Shown in pieces: positions 23,944 to 32,708 of a DNA stretch of 46,356 bases. The DNA is taken from positions 1-46,356 of the forward strand of contig NZ_LGDY01000133.1 of assembly GCF_001279525.1 (NCBI RefSeq). The letters run 5' to 3'. The position numbers and the translations under genes were made by a program. The stretch is from Nocardia sp. NRRL S-836. GTDB lineage: Bacteria; Actinomycetota; Actinomycetes; Mycobacteriales; Pseudonocardiaceae. Below the pieces are notes generated by a model that worked only from the letters and a program-made list of their open reading frames with translations, was not told where the DNA came from and ran no database searches. Every line of letters begins with the position of its first letter. Position 1 is the first letter of the stretch.

Positions 23944-25149
23944 GTGTCCTTCTCGGTGGCCGACATCTTCTCGGGAGCGGGCGGGATGAGCTTCGGCTTC
24001 CACGCCCACCGCGACTTCCGGGTCGTCGGTGCGGCGGACGCCCAGATCGGCAAGCCCTCGTCCCGGCTGGGCTCGTTGCGCTGCAACGACACCTACCGGG
24101 CGAACATCGGCGTCGATCCGCTGGAGGTCGACCTCGCCCGCATCTCGCCCTCGGCGTTGCGCGAGGTGTGGGGGCTGCGCCGCGGCGAGCTGGACGTGCT
24201 GCTGGCCTGCCCGCCGTGCTCCGGCTTCAGCCGCATCACCGCCGCGAACCACGTGCGTGACGACCCGCGCAACTCGCTGGTCGGCCGGATCGCCGTCTAC
24301 GCGGAGGAGCTGCGGCCCAGGACGATCCTGGTCGAGAACGCCCGCGAGCTCGTGAAGGGCAAGCAGCGCCACCACTTCGACCAGCTCGCCGAGTCGTTGA
24401 CCAAGCTCGGCTACGACGTCACCGGCGGCACGCACCTGCTGTCCGACTACGGCCTGCCCCAGCTCCGCGAGCGGACGCTGATGGTGGCCGTGGACGCCGG
24501 CCTGCCCATGCGCACGCTGGACGACGTGTGGGAGGGCCTGCAGCTGCGCCCGTCCGCCGCCACCGTGCGCCGCGCGATCGGCAAGCTGCCCCCCGTCGAG
24601 GCCGGTGTCGCCCACCCGGACGACCCGATCCACGTGTCGCCCACGTTCTCCCAGGACCGCAGCCTCGACCGGATGCGCGCCATTCCCGCGGACGGCGGTT
24701 CGTGGGCCGACCTGCTGCGCTCACCGGACACCGCCGAGTTGTTGAACCCGGCACAACGCAAAATCGTCGAGGAGCAGAACTGGGGCTCCCACCCCGACGT
24801 CTACGGCCGGATGTGGTGGGACAAGCCGGCCCGCACCATCAAGCGCGAATGCGGCCACGTCGGCAACGGCCGTTATGCCCACCCCGACCAGCACCGCCTC
24901 TGCACGGTCCGCGAGATGGCGCTGCTGCAGGGCTTCCCGCGGCAGTTCAAGTTCGACGTCTCCATTCTCGGCAACGCCTACCGCCACGTGGGCGACGCCG
25001 TTCCGCCGCTCATCGCCTACCAGCTGGCCGGCCTCACGAAGTGGATTCTCACCGGCGTCCGCCCGGAACCCCGCGAGCTGTGCCTGCGCGGCACCTCCTT
25101 GCGCCCGGGTGACATTCGTCCCACAGTCGTCACCGAATTGGTGGCCTGA
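23944..25149 (+). CDS. DNA (cytosine-5)-methyltransferase, solitary
   Basis: A 401-residue C5-cytosine methyltransferase. Motif I is DIFSGAGGMSFGF (SAM binding), motif IV CPPCSGFS with catalytic Cys92, motif VI VENARELV (Glu of ENA/ENV), and motif VIII PQLRERTLMVAV. Motif IX/X regions include TVREMALLQGFP and LGNAYRHVGDAVPPLIAYQL. All essential residues appear intact. The target recognition region lies between about residues 190 and 300; the target sequence is unknown. There is no restriction endonuclease or helicase gene beside it, so it looks like an orphan, regulatory or anti-restriction methylase. GTG 23944 is the natural start of the family. Confidence 0.9.
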   Translation: MSFSVADIFSGAGGMSFGFHAHRDFRVVGAADAQIGKPSSRLGSLRCNDTYRANIGVDPLEVDLARISPSALREVWGLRRGELDVLLACPPCSGFSRITAANHVRDDPRNSLVGRIAVYAEELRPRTILVENARELVKGKQRHHFDQLAESLTKLGYDVTGGTHLLSDYGLPQLRERTLMVAVDAGLPMRTLDDVWEGLQLRPSAATVRRAIGKLPPVEAGVAHPDDPIHVSPTFSQDRSLDRMRAIPADGGSWADLLRSPDTAELLNPAQRKIVEEQNWGSHPDVYGRMWWDKPARTIKRECGHVGNGRYAHPDQHRLCTVREMALLQGFPRQFKFDVSILGNAYRHVGDAVPPLIAYQLAGLTKWILTGVRPEPRELCLRGTSLRPGDIRPTVVTELVA

Positions 25150-25456
25150 GGTTGAACCGCGAGCGTTCCGGGTACGTAGCGGGACGCCGCAAAAGATAAC
25201 TGTTGGGCAACGAATTTATCGTCACCTGACAAAACCTGTGCATCAACCATCGATCCACTGTGGATCCTTTTCGATGGTTTTCGCAGGTCGCTGACGGTTT
25301 GTCGTGATCTTCATACCTCGCTCGATCGGGTGACCCCCATCGGCTAACGTCCCGCTCGCTTCCTGTCGTTTCGGTGTCGACTTCGGAGTCCACCGCCTCG
25401 ACCGAAGTACTCGACTTTTCCTGCGTTCGGGCTAACTTCAGCGAGCAAGGAGACCC
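25150..25456. promoter_or_regulatory. AT-richer intergenic region with nested hairpin 25245-25279
   Basis: No gene is seen. AACCATCGA (25245-25253) pairs with TCGATGGTT (25271-25279), and within it TCCA-CTG-TGGA forms a second small stem. TTTT follows, which fits a terminator for the methyltransferase. The remaining 175 bp must hold the promoter of the thioester surface protein. The ribosome binding site of that gene is AAGGAGA, just before ATG 25457. Confidence 0.55.
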
Positions 25457-26713
25457 ATGGCTTCCCGGTTGAGGATCGGCGCGGCGCTGCTCGGCGCTGC
25501 CGCCGTCCTGTCTTTCTCCGCCCTGCCTGCTTCGGCAGACGTCGTCGTCAAGCCCATCGAGGGCGACTGGCAGTGGGGCCACGACGTCTACCTCGTGCCC
25601 AATGTCGGCAACACCCCTCCCCGGCACAACGACGAGTTCAGCACCGGCCTGATCGGCGTCGAGCTCAAGGAGGACGGCAGGAAGGACCGCTTCCAGGCGT
25701 ACTGCGTGGAGCTGCCGACCGACCTCCAGAAGGGCAAGCCCCTCCACGAGGTGCCGTGGGACAAGCACCCCAACCCGAAGAGCAAGTTCACGGAGAACGC
25801 GGGCAAGGTCCTCTGGATCCTGACCAACTCGTTCCCGACCAAGTCCGTCGACGACGTCAACGAGAAGTTCGGCGAGGGCAAGAAGCCGTACGACGACCGC
25901 GAGATCATCGCTGCCACGCAGGCGGCGATCTGGCACTTCACCGACGGTGCCCAGCTCGACGAGGCCAGGGAGCTCGCGGGCGGCCCGAAGGGCGGCGGCG
26001 CTGACCTGGTCAAGCTCTACAACAAGTTCGTGAAGGAAGCCGTCAGCATCGAGCAGCAGCCGAACCCGACGCTGCAGATCGACCCGGCCGACGCCAAGGG
26101 CAAGGCCGGCGAGAAGATCGGCCCGTTCAAGGTCACCACGACCGCGTCCGAGGTCCAGCTGACCGCGAAGCTCCCCAAGGGCGTCACGATCACCGACGCC
26201 CAGGGCAACCCGCTCACCATCACGCAGTCCGGTGACGAGCTCAAGGCCAAGGCGCAGAACACCAAGGACAAGGTCTCCGAGTTCTTCGTGAACGTCCCGG
26301 CCGACGCCGCCGCCGGCAAGGCCGAGCTGAAGGCCAAGGCCGAGGCCGAGCTGCAGGCCGGTCGCCTGTTCGTGTCCGAGGACGCGAACCTGAAGACCCA
26401 GTCGCTCGTCATCGCCAAGGACTCCAAGGTCACCGTCGAGAAGCCGGCCAAGGCCGAGTGGACCGCGGCCCCGGTCGTGACGCAGCCGTCGACCCCGTCG
26501 TCCACGCCGCCGTCCACGCCGTCCACGACGCCGTCGTCCTCGGCCCCGACCACCACGACGACCCCGGCCGCCCCCGCGCCCGGTGGCTCCGGTGACGAGG
26601 ACCTCGCCTCGACCGGTGCGTCCATCCTGTGGCCGCTCGTCGGCGGGCTCGTGCTCGTCGGTGGTGGCGTGGGTGCGCTGCTCCTCGTGCGGCGGAAGAA
26701 GGCCGGCGCCTGA
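25457..26713 (+). CDS. Thioester-forming surface protein with sortase anchor (TQXA domain)
   Basis: A 418-residue cell-wall-anchored protein. The signal peptide is residues 1-27 (ending PASA). A thioester domain follows: Cys83 in FQAYCVELP and Gln155 in AATQAAIWHF would form the internal Cys-Gln thioester that can bind host or surface amines covalently. A folded stalk domain (about 200-330) and a Pro/Ser/Thr stretch (365-380) follow. The C-terminus is a complete sortase signal: LASTG (383-387), a hydrophobic helix, and RRKKAGA. LAxTG is the class E sortase motif of GC-rich actinobacteria. Likely role: adhesion. A strong terminator follows. Confidence 0.93.
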   Translation: MASRLRIGAALLGAAAVLSFSALPASADVVVKPIEGDWQWGHDVYLVPNVGNTPPRHNDEFSTGLIGVELKEDGRKDRFQAYCVELPTDLQKGKPLHEVPWDKHPNPKSKFTENAGKVLWILTNSFPTKSVDDVNEKFGEGKKPYDDREIIAATQAAIWHFTDGAQLDEARELAGGPKGGGADLVKLYNKFVKEAVSIEQQPNPTLQIDPADAKGKAGEKIGPFKVTTTASEVQLTAKLPKGVTITDAQGNPLTITQSGDELKAKAQNTKDKVSEFFVNVPADAAAGKAELKAKAEAELQAGRLFVSEDANLKTQSLVIAKDSKVTVEKPAKAEWTAAPVVTQPSTPSSTPPSTPSTTPSSSAPTTTTTPAAPAPGGSGDEDLASTGASILWPLVGGLVLVGGGVGALLLVRRKKAGA

Positions 26714-26732
26714 TTTGAGCGCCTGATAGACG

Positions 26733-26768
26733 AACGCCCCCTGGGTCCGCGCCGGTCCAGGGGGCGTT
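26733..26768 (+). terminator. Terminator after thioester surface protein
   Basis: A 12-bp stem (26733-26744 with 26757-26768) followed by a T-rich tract (TTTGCTTTGTCTTT). Confidence 0.9.
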
Positions 26769-26779
26769 TGCTTTGTCTT

Positions 26780-26798
26780 TCTGGGGCTCCGCCCCAGA
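26780..26798. repeat. Small GGGGC-type intergenic hairpin
   Basis: TCTGGGGC-TCC-GCCCCAGA, directly behind a terminator and a TTTGCTTTGTC string. A related arrangement occurs at 37591-37657. Such hairpins are frequent between actinomycete genes. Confidence 0.6.
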
Positions 26799-26903
26799 CC
26801 CCGACACTCCCAAAGAAGCCGGCCAGCGCCGTGAGCGGGTAGATGGCACGCCTGTTGCTTAGGGCGGCTGCCGGTTCGTCTAGCTCTCACGGAGCGAGCC
26901 AGA

Positions 26904-27315
26904 CCTGAGGAGGGGTGTCAACCGGGCGAAAAGCGTGCCCGGTTGACACCCCTCCTCAGGCCCGGCAGACGATCGGAGCGCTAGACGGGGAAGCCACCCA
27001 CCGCGGAACCGCCGTTGAAGAGCTCTGAACGCCTCGCCTTCGGCTCGATCACACGCCTCGCTTCCGTCTCGATCACATGCCTCGCCTTCGGCTCGCTCAG
27101 TTCGTCTTCCCCCGCCTCGCTCAGGCCGCTGCGCGGCGGCCGGTCGGCGCGCTCGAACTGTCAGACCCCCTGAGTACGTTGGGTCGCGGGGGGCCCACCA
27201 GCGCGGGGGACCCCTGCGTGAGCCTGCCGGGCGAAGGCGCGAAAACTGTCGGACCCCCTGAGTACGTTCGGACGCGGGGGACCCAGAACCACAGGGGACC
27301 CCCGCGCGAGCCTGC
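26904..27315. repeat. Long intergenic repeat, copy B (full length)
   Basis: The left end is a perfect 24-bp inverted repeat (26904-26927 with 26937-26960) with loop GAAAAGCGT. A segment identical to copy A follows (26943-27025), then a region with short tandem CTCGCCTTCGG-type repeats (27026-27155, expanded relative to copy A), then two 72-bp modules (27156-27227 and 27244-27315), each containing ACCCCCTGAGTACGTT and the GC palindromes around it. Copy A has one module. The stem tip differs from copy A at three positions on both arms, so pairing is kept. It lies 3' of a minus-strand gene, just as copy A does. Positions 26799-26903 and 27316-27371 hold no gene. Confidence 0.9.
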
Positions 27316-27371
27316 AAAAGCACGCGCAGGGGATCCCGCCAGCGAACGCCCGAACGCCCGAGCGCGGCGGC

Positions 27372-28700
27372 CTAGCGGCGGCTCAGGCCCGCCACGCTGA
27401 TGTCGCCGTCTGCCACCGCCACGTCCCGCTGCGACGAAGCGCCCGAGAAGATCGCGCGTGCCGGGTCGCGGAAGTTCTCCACCACCTCGACGCGCTGCAC
27501 GGGCTTGGCCGTGGGGATCACGGTTTCCGCCTCCCAGGTCCGGCCGAACCGCACGAGGTAGGTCAGGACGTTCGGCTTGCCGTCCTCCGTGGCGTACACG
27601 CGCCACGTGAGGGGGCTGACGGGTTCGATTTCGCGGGTGCGCAGGCCGCGGGCGACCTCGCGGGTTTCCCAGGTGCGGCCGGTCCACGTTGACAGGTAGT
27701 TGTGCAGCGGGCCGTTGTCGGGGTCGCCCGTGAACCACAGCACGAACGGGCGGCCGAGCGTGGTGCCGACCTGCTGGATGTAGTCGGGGGACTTGACGTT
27801 GTTCGGCAGGGTCAGCGGGGTTTCCGCGATCTTCAGGAAGGACTCCTGGTCGGTGTCGTCGATCTGGGTGCCGAGGTCGCGGCCGGACGCCGAGTAGAAG
27901 TGCAGGGTTCGCGGGTCGAACCACGTGTAGTACAGGTTGCGGTGGTAGCGGTCGTGCTTGTGGCCCTCGAAGCCGCCGCCGGCGAGTGTGTAGGCGATGC
28001 GCACGCGGCCGGAGTCCTCCAGGCGGAGCTGGCCGATGTAGATCTCGTTCATGTTGTCGGCGCGGGCGGTGGAGCCGATCGCGAAGCGGTCGCCGGTGAG
28101 GTCGGTGGAGGTCTTCCACGTCCTGCCGTTGTCCTTGGACACCACGTACAGCATCGGGCGGGTGTCGGTCGGGACCGACGGGTCCAGGTCGCCGGAGGTC
28201 TCGCGGTAGAACACGTAGATCGTGCCGTCGCGGGTCACGAACGGCATCGGGTACGTGGCGGCGTTCTTGGAGATCACGGTCTCCTCCCACGTGCCCTCCG
28301 CCGAGTGCGGCTGCGGGGAGCGGGACATCCGCAGCTCGACGTTGTGCATGCCGCGGAAGACCAGCAGGTGGCCGTCACGGGCCTGGACCATCGTCGGGTA
28401 GTTGTGCGAGTCGGCGTCGCCGTCGGCGATGCGGCTGGGGGCCGACCACGTGGACCTGCGGTGGTCGTACGTCTGGACGTAGCTGTCCTCGTACTGGCCG
28501 GCCCACGAGATGAAGGTCTTGCCGACCTTCTGGTCGTGGACGCCGCCCGCGACCGGGCGGCGGTCGCTCCTGGCCGCGACGTTCGTGGCCGTCGTCGTCA
28601 CCGTGAAACCCGCGGGTCCGGCCGTGGCGTTGGCCGAGGGGACTGCGACCAGCGGCAGCAGCAGTGCAGCGGACATAACTCCACGCAGGAGCCGTGTCAT
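27372..28700 (-). CDS. Secreted BNR-repeat (beta-propeller) protein
   Basis: A 442-residue exported protein. The signal peptide is residues 1-26 (RLLRGVMSAALLLPLVAV, then NATA). The body carries BNR/Asp-box-like and related propeller elements: SKDNGRTWKTS, STWTGRTWETREV, VRDGTIYVFYRE-type strands, and HNYPTMVQARDGHLLVFRG. This pattern resembles the BNR_4 family found among polysaccharide lyases and sialidase-like proteins. Catalytic residues cannot be assigned. ATG 28700 has AGGAGG 8 bp upstream. It probably acts on extracellular glycans. Its transcript would read into repeat copy B. Confidence 0.8.
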   Translation of the reverse strand: MTRLLRGVMSAALLLPLVAVPSANATAGPAGFTVTTTATNVAARSDRRPVAGGVHDQKVGKTFISWAGQYEDSYVQTYDHRRSTWSAPSRIADGDADSHNYPTMVQARDGHLLVFRGMHNVELRMSRSPQPHSAEGTWEETVISKNAATYPMPFVTRDGTIYVFYRETSGDLDPSVPTDTRPMLYVVSKDNGRTWKTSTDLTGDRFAIGSTARADNMNEIYIGQLRLEDSGRVRIAYTLAGGGFEGHKHDRYHRNLYYTWFDPRTLHFYSASGRDLGTQIDDTDQESFLKIAETPLTLPNNVKSPDYIQQVGTTLGRPFVLWFTGDPDNGPLHNYLSTWTGRTWETREVARGLRTREIEPVSPLTWRVYATEDGKPNVLTYLVRFGRTWEAETVIPTAKPVQRVEVVENFRDPARAIFSGASSQRDVAVADGDISVAGLSRR

Positions 28701-28865
28701 GTGGCGTTCCTCCTGGATCTGGCCGCGACGGCGGCCGACCAGGCGGCGGCGTGGTCATCATCGTGGCCGCGGAGCCGACTTGTCCAGGTGGAAGTAGCGT
28801 GATCGCGGCCTAGCAGAACGTGGGGGGCTCTCGGGTACCCTGCGTCAGGAGCGGAGGAGCACCAC

Positions 28866-29036
28866 ATGAACTTCGACGAGATCAAGAACAAGGCACTCGA
28901 CCTGGCTCAGGAGCACCACGAGCAGGTCGACAAGGGTGTCGACGCGGCGGCGGGCTTCGTCGCGCAGAAGTTCGGTCACGAGGAGCAGGTCGGCTCGGTT
29001 GCCGAGAAGCTCAAGGACATCCTTCCAGGTGGATGA
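28866..29036 (+). CDS. Rv0909/MT0933-like putative antitoxin
   Basis: A 56-residue highly charged helical protein: MNFDEIKNKALDLAQEHHE, followed by VDKGVDAAAGFVAQKFG and a C-terminal KLKDILPGG. The pattern (short N-terminal KxKAxxLA helix, VDKGxDxAA, terminal GG) matches the MT0933-like antitoxin family. The GGAGGAG ribosome binding site before ATG 28866 is ideal. In Mycobacterium the partner of Rv0909 is a downstream SRPBCC-fold toxin (Rv0910). Here the following gene is a glycolipid-binding-domain protein instead, so the toxin role is not supported locally. It is below the usual size for automatic gene calls. Confidence 0.75.
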   Translation: MNFDEIKNKALDLAQEHHEQVDKGVDAAAGFVAQKFGHEEQVGSVAEKLKDILPGG

Positions 29037-29117
29037 GTGAACTCCTTCAACGCCACTGACGCCGGGCGGGTCACCTCGAACGTGGAGGCCCGCTCTCCTT
29101 CTGCACGCAGGCCGGAG

Positions 29118-29678
29118 ATGATCACCTGGCAGGGCCTCCACGAGCCCCGCCTGGAACAGGTCAGGCTCCTGCTGTCGAGCGACCAGCGCCTGCGTGCGTC
29201 CGGCCGGCTGGTCGCGGCCGGCCCCGACGAGCAGTTCAACGCCTCCTTCGAGGTGTCCGTCGGCGAGAGCGGCCAGGTCAACCGGCTGCTGCTGCGCACG
29301 GCCACGGTGCTGGAGGAGCGGCAGTGCTCGCTCAGCCGCACCGAGGACGGCGCCTGGCTCGTCGACCACGGCCAGGGCAGCAAGCGCGAGACGTTCAACG
29401 ACGCCCTCGACGTCGACGTCCAGTTCTCCGTGCTGTTCAACGCCATCCCCATCCGGCGGCTCGGCCTGCACCGCGAGGAGGGCGAGCACCAGCTGCCCGT
29501 CGTGCGGGTCTCGCTGCCCGACCTCACGGTCCGCGCGGTCACCCAGGCCTACAAGACGGTCTCGGTCGGCGACGAGGTCTCGGTGGTGCGGTTCAAGAGC
29601 GGCGGGTTCGAGCAGAACATCAAGGTCGACCAGAACGGCCTGGTGCTCGACTACCCGTTGATCTCGAAGCGCATCTGA
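29118..29678 (+). CDS. Putative glycolipid-binding protein (DUF1089 family)
   Basis: A 186-residue soluble beta-rich protein of the putative glycolipid-binding family. Family features are ITWQGLHEPRLEQVRLL at the start, LDVDVQFSVLFNAIPIRRLG (the D-x-D-x-x-x-x-x-x-N-x-x-P-I-R-R-L signature), SLPDLTVRAVTQAYKTV, and the end IKVDQNGLVLDYPLI. ATG 29118 gives the family's normal length; GTG 29037, directly after the antitoxin stop and with AGGTGG upstream, would add 27 unrelated residues. If the GTG is used, the two genes are translationally linked. Function is otherwise unknown. Confidence 0.82.
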   Translation: MITWQGLHEPRLEQVRLLLSSDQRLRASGRLVAAGPDEQFNASFEVSVGESGQVNRLLLRTATVLEERQCSLSRTEDGAWLVDHGQGSKRETFNDALDVDVQFSVLFNAIPIRRLGLHREEGEHQLPVVRVSLPDLTVRAVTQAYKTVSVGDEVSVVRFKSGGFEQNIKVDQNGLVLDYPLISKRI

Positions 29679-29710
29679 CCGGGCAGAACGCCTCGGACAG
29701 CAGCGTTCCG

Positions 29711-29730
29711 GCGCACCCCTCGGGGTGCGC
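29711..29730. terminator. Bidirectional terminator
   Basis: A 9-bp perfect stem (29711-29719 with 29722-29730) with extra flanking pairs between convergent genes. Confidence 0.65.
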
Positions 29731-29778
29731 TCGGAGCGAGAGGTGGGGGCGTGCCGGTGTTCTGAGCAGCAGCGGCCG

Positions 29779-30963
<1,185 letters not shown>

Positions 30964-30980
30964 GGCCCCATCTTGCGGTA

Positions 30981-32699
30981 CTAGGGCTTCAGCAAGAAGG
31001 GAACGTAACCCGTTTCGGGGTGTGCCTCCGGGTCGGTGCTGAACGCCCTGACCTCGATCGCGTGCGGCCCCTCGACCATGGAGCCGGTGTTCAGTGAGAT
31101 CCGCCACCGGCCCGCGCCGGCGGGTCCGTCGGCCGTGGTGGGGACGGTCGCGATGTGGTTGCCGTCGAGCCTGACCTCGAACCCGGCCAGGCCCGCGACC
31201 GCCGCGTCCAGCGCGGAGATCCGGATCTCCAGCACCACCCGGCCCCTGGTGAGCGCGGCACCGTTCGGGACGGGCTGACCGCCGGAGTCGAGCACCTCGG
31301 CGACGGGGTCGGCCAGTGACGGGCGGGCGTCCACGAGCGGCGTGCCGGGGTCGCTCTTCGAGATGCCGGAGGTGCGGCTCGTGAGCTCCACGTCCGTGTG
31401 CGTGACCTGGACGCGTTCGGCGGTGGCGAGCTGCACGTCCAGGCTGTCGGTGAAGGCCTCCGCCGGCAGGTCGGCCACGGCCGGGTACTCGGCGCCGGGC
31501 TTCCACGCCTGACCTTCGACGGCGGGCCGCAGCGGCACCTCGACGCCGTTGACCTTCACCCGGTCGACCGGCGGGCCCTCCCGCGAGGGGATGAGCGCGA
31601 GCCGCAGCTGTCCCGCGGTGACGTTCGGCAGCGGGGTGGTGGCGCTGGGCGCGGCGTCGACGCGCACGGCAGGAGGAGGCACGTTCGGCGGTGCCTCCGC
31701 GGCGCCCGCGCGGAAGCCGATCAGGTCGATGCCGGCCCTGAGCCGGTCACCGGCCAGCGCGGCGACCCCGACGAGCGCCGTCGCCTCACGCCACTGCGGC
31801 ACGAACGGCGAGGTCGCGACCACCTCGCCGTCACGGTGCAGCTGGATGCCGCCGGAACCCAGCACCAGCTCCCAGCGCACGGTCATGCCCGGCACGGCAG
31901 CGGGGATCGGCCTGGTCACGACACCGTCGGGAACCAGTTCGGCGACCGAGTTGCCGGCCGCGTCGGTGCTGATCGTGGCACGGACGGCGGTCGGCAGCAC
32001 CGGGTCACCCTGCACGCTCACCGGACCCGGAACCAGGTCCAGCAGCAGCTTCCCGCCGGTGCCGGGGGCGTCCGCCTCCACGACGAACCGGCTCTCGTCC
32101 GCGCCGCGCACGAACGGCGTGCGGGCGCGCAACGACACCGCGCGCGTGCCGCAGCTGGTGCCGATCACGAGCCGGTCGTGGTCGTCGCCGTCACCCGAGG
32201 TCGCACGGGCGCAGTCGGTGCGCTTGCCGAACCGCCAGAGCCTCTGGTCCGGCACCTCGTTGCCGTCGAACCGGTCGACGAACGAGTAGGGCGCGTTGTC
32301 GGCGCGTGGCGTCGCCTTCGTGACCGCGGGCTCGGAGTACTGGCCGAACGAGTCGACCGCGCGGACCTCGATCTGCTGCTCCTGCTCGTTGCGCAGGCCG
32401 TTGAGCTGGGTGCCGGGCCGGGTCACGAGCTTCGTGCGCTCGCCCCAGCGCACCTCGTAGGCGGGCGCCTCGCCGGTCCACGTGAGCTGCACGCGGTGGT
32501 TGCCGGGCCGGGCGGTGACGGCACCCGGTTTCGCGGGACGGCCCTGCGGGCTCGGCACGAGCACCTGGTCGGCCGCGAACGCCTTGAGCTTCGTCGGCGG
32601 CGGGGGAGCGGTGGGCGCGCTCGTGTTGTCGGTGTCCCTGAGGAGGACGACACCGATCACCAGGGCGAGGCCTGCGACGGCGAAGGCGACCCGCTTCAT
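30981..32699 (-). CDS. Membrane-anchored FnIII-domain protein, paralogue B
   Basis: A 572-residue envelope protein. The N-terminal signal anchor is residues 4-20 (VAFAVAGLALVIGVVLL), followed by a Pro/Thr linker. A fibronectin type III domain spans about 58-132 (VQLTWTGEAPAYEVRWG), then a lectin-like beta-sandwich (SFVDRFDGNEVPDQRLWRFG). Further beta-rich domains lie towards the C-terminus. It shares the same architecture and matching motifs (WTGxAPAYEVRW, DRFDG) with the gene just upstream, 9 bp away, which marks an old tandem duplication. No catalytic motif is seen. It may bind cell-wall sugar or proteins outside the membrane. Confidence 0.8.
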   Translation of the reverse strand: MKRVAFAVAGLALVIGVVLLRDTDNTSAPTAPPPPTKLKAFAADQVLVPSPQGRPAKPGAVTARPGNHRVQLTWTGEAPAYEVRWGERTKLVTRPGTQLNGLRNEQEQQIEVRAVDSFGQYSEPAVTKATPRADNAPYSFVDRFDGNEVPDQRLWRFGKRTDCARATSGDGDDHDRLVIGTSCGTRAVSLRARTPFVRGADESRFVVEADAPGTGGKLLLDLVPGPVSVQGDPVLPTAVRATISTDAAGNSVAELVPDGVVTRPIPAAVPGMTVRWELVLGSGGIQLHRDGEVVATSPFVPQWREATALVGVAALAGDRLRAGIDLIGFRAGAAEAPPNVPPPAVRVDAAPSATTPLPNVTAGQLRLALIPSREGPPVDRVKVNGVEVPLRPAVEGQAWKPGAEYPAVADLPAEAFTDSLDVQLATAERVQVTHTDVELTSRTSGISKSDPGTPLVDARPSLADPVAEVLDSGGQPVPNGAALTRGRVVLEIRISALDAAVAGLAGFEVRLDGNHIATVPTTADGPAGAGRWRISLNTGSMVEGPHAIEVRAFSTDPEAHPETGYVPFLLKP

Positions 32700-32708
32700 G
32701 TGGTCAAG

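Noticed and set aside
25150..25185. Possible further SOS box (GAAC...GTTC) after the methyltransferase
   Set aside because: The half-sites GAAC and GTTC are separated by 7 bp rather than the 6 bp of the true arrangement (CGAAC-N4-GTTCG) and the flanking bases do not match.
26799..27371. Insertion sequence or transposase remnant at the long repeat
   Set aside because: No transposase-like frame, no clear target duplication and no terminal inverted repeats bounding both ends. A 7-bp GCGAGCC repeat near both ends is short enough to be chance.
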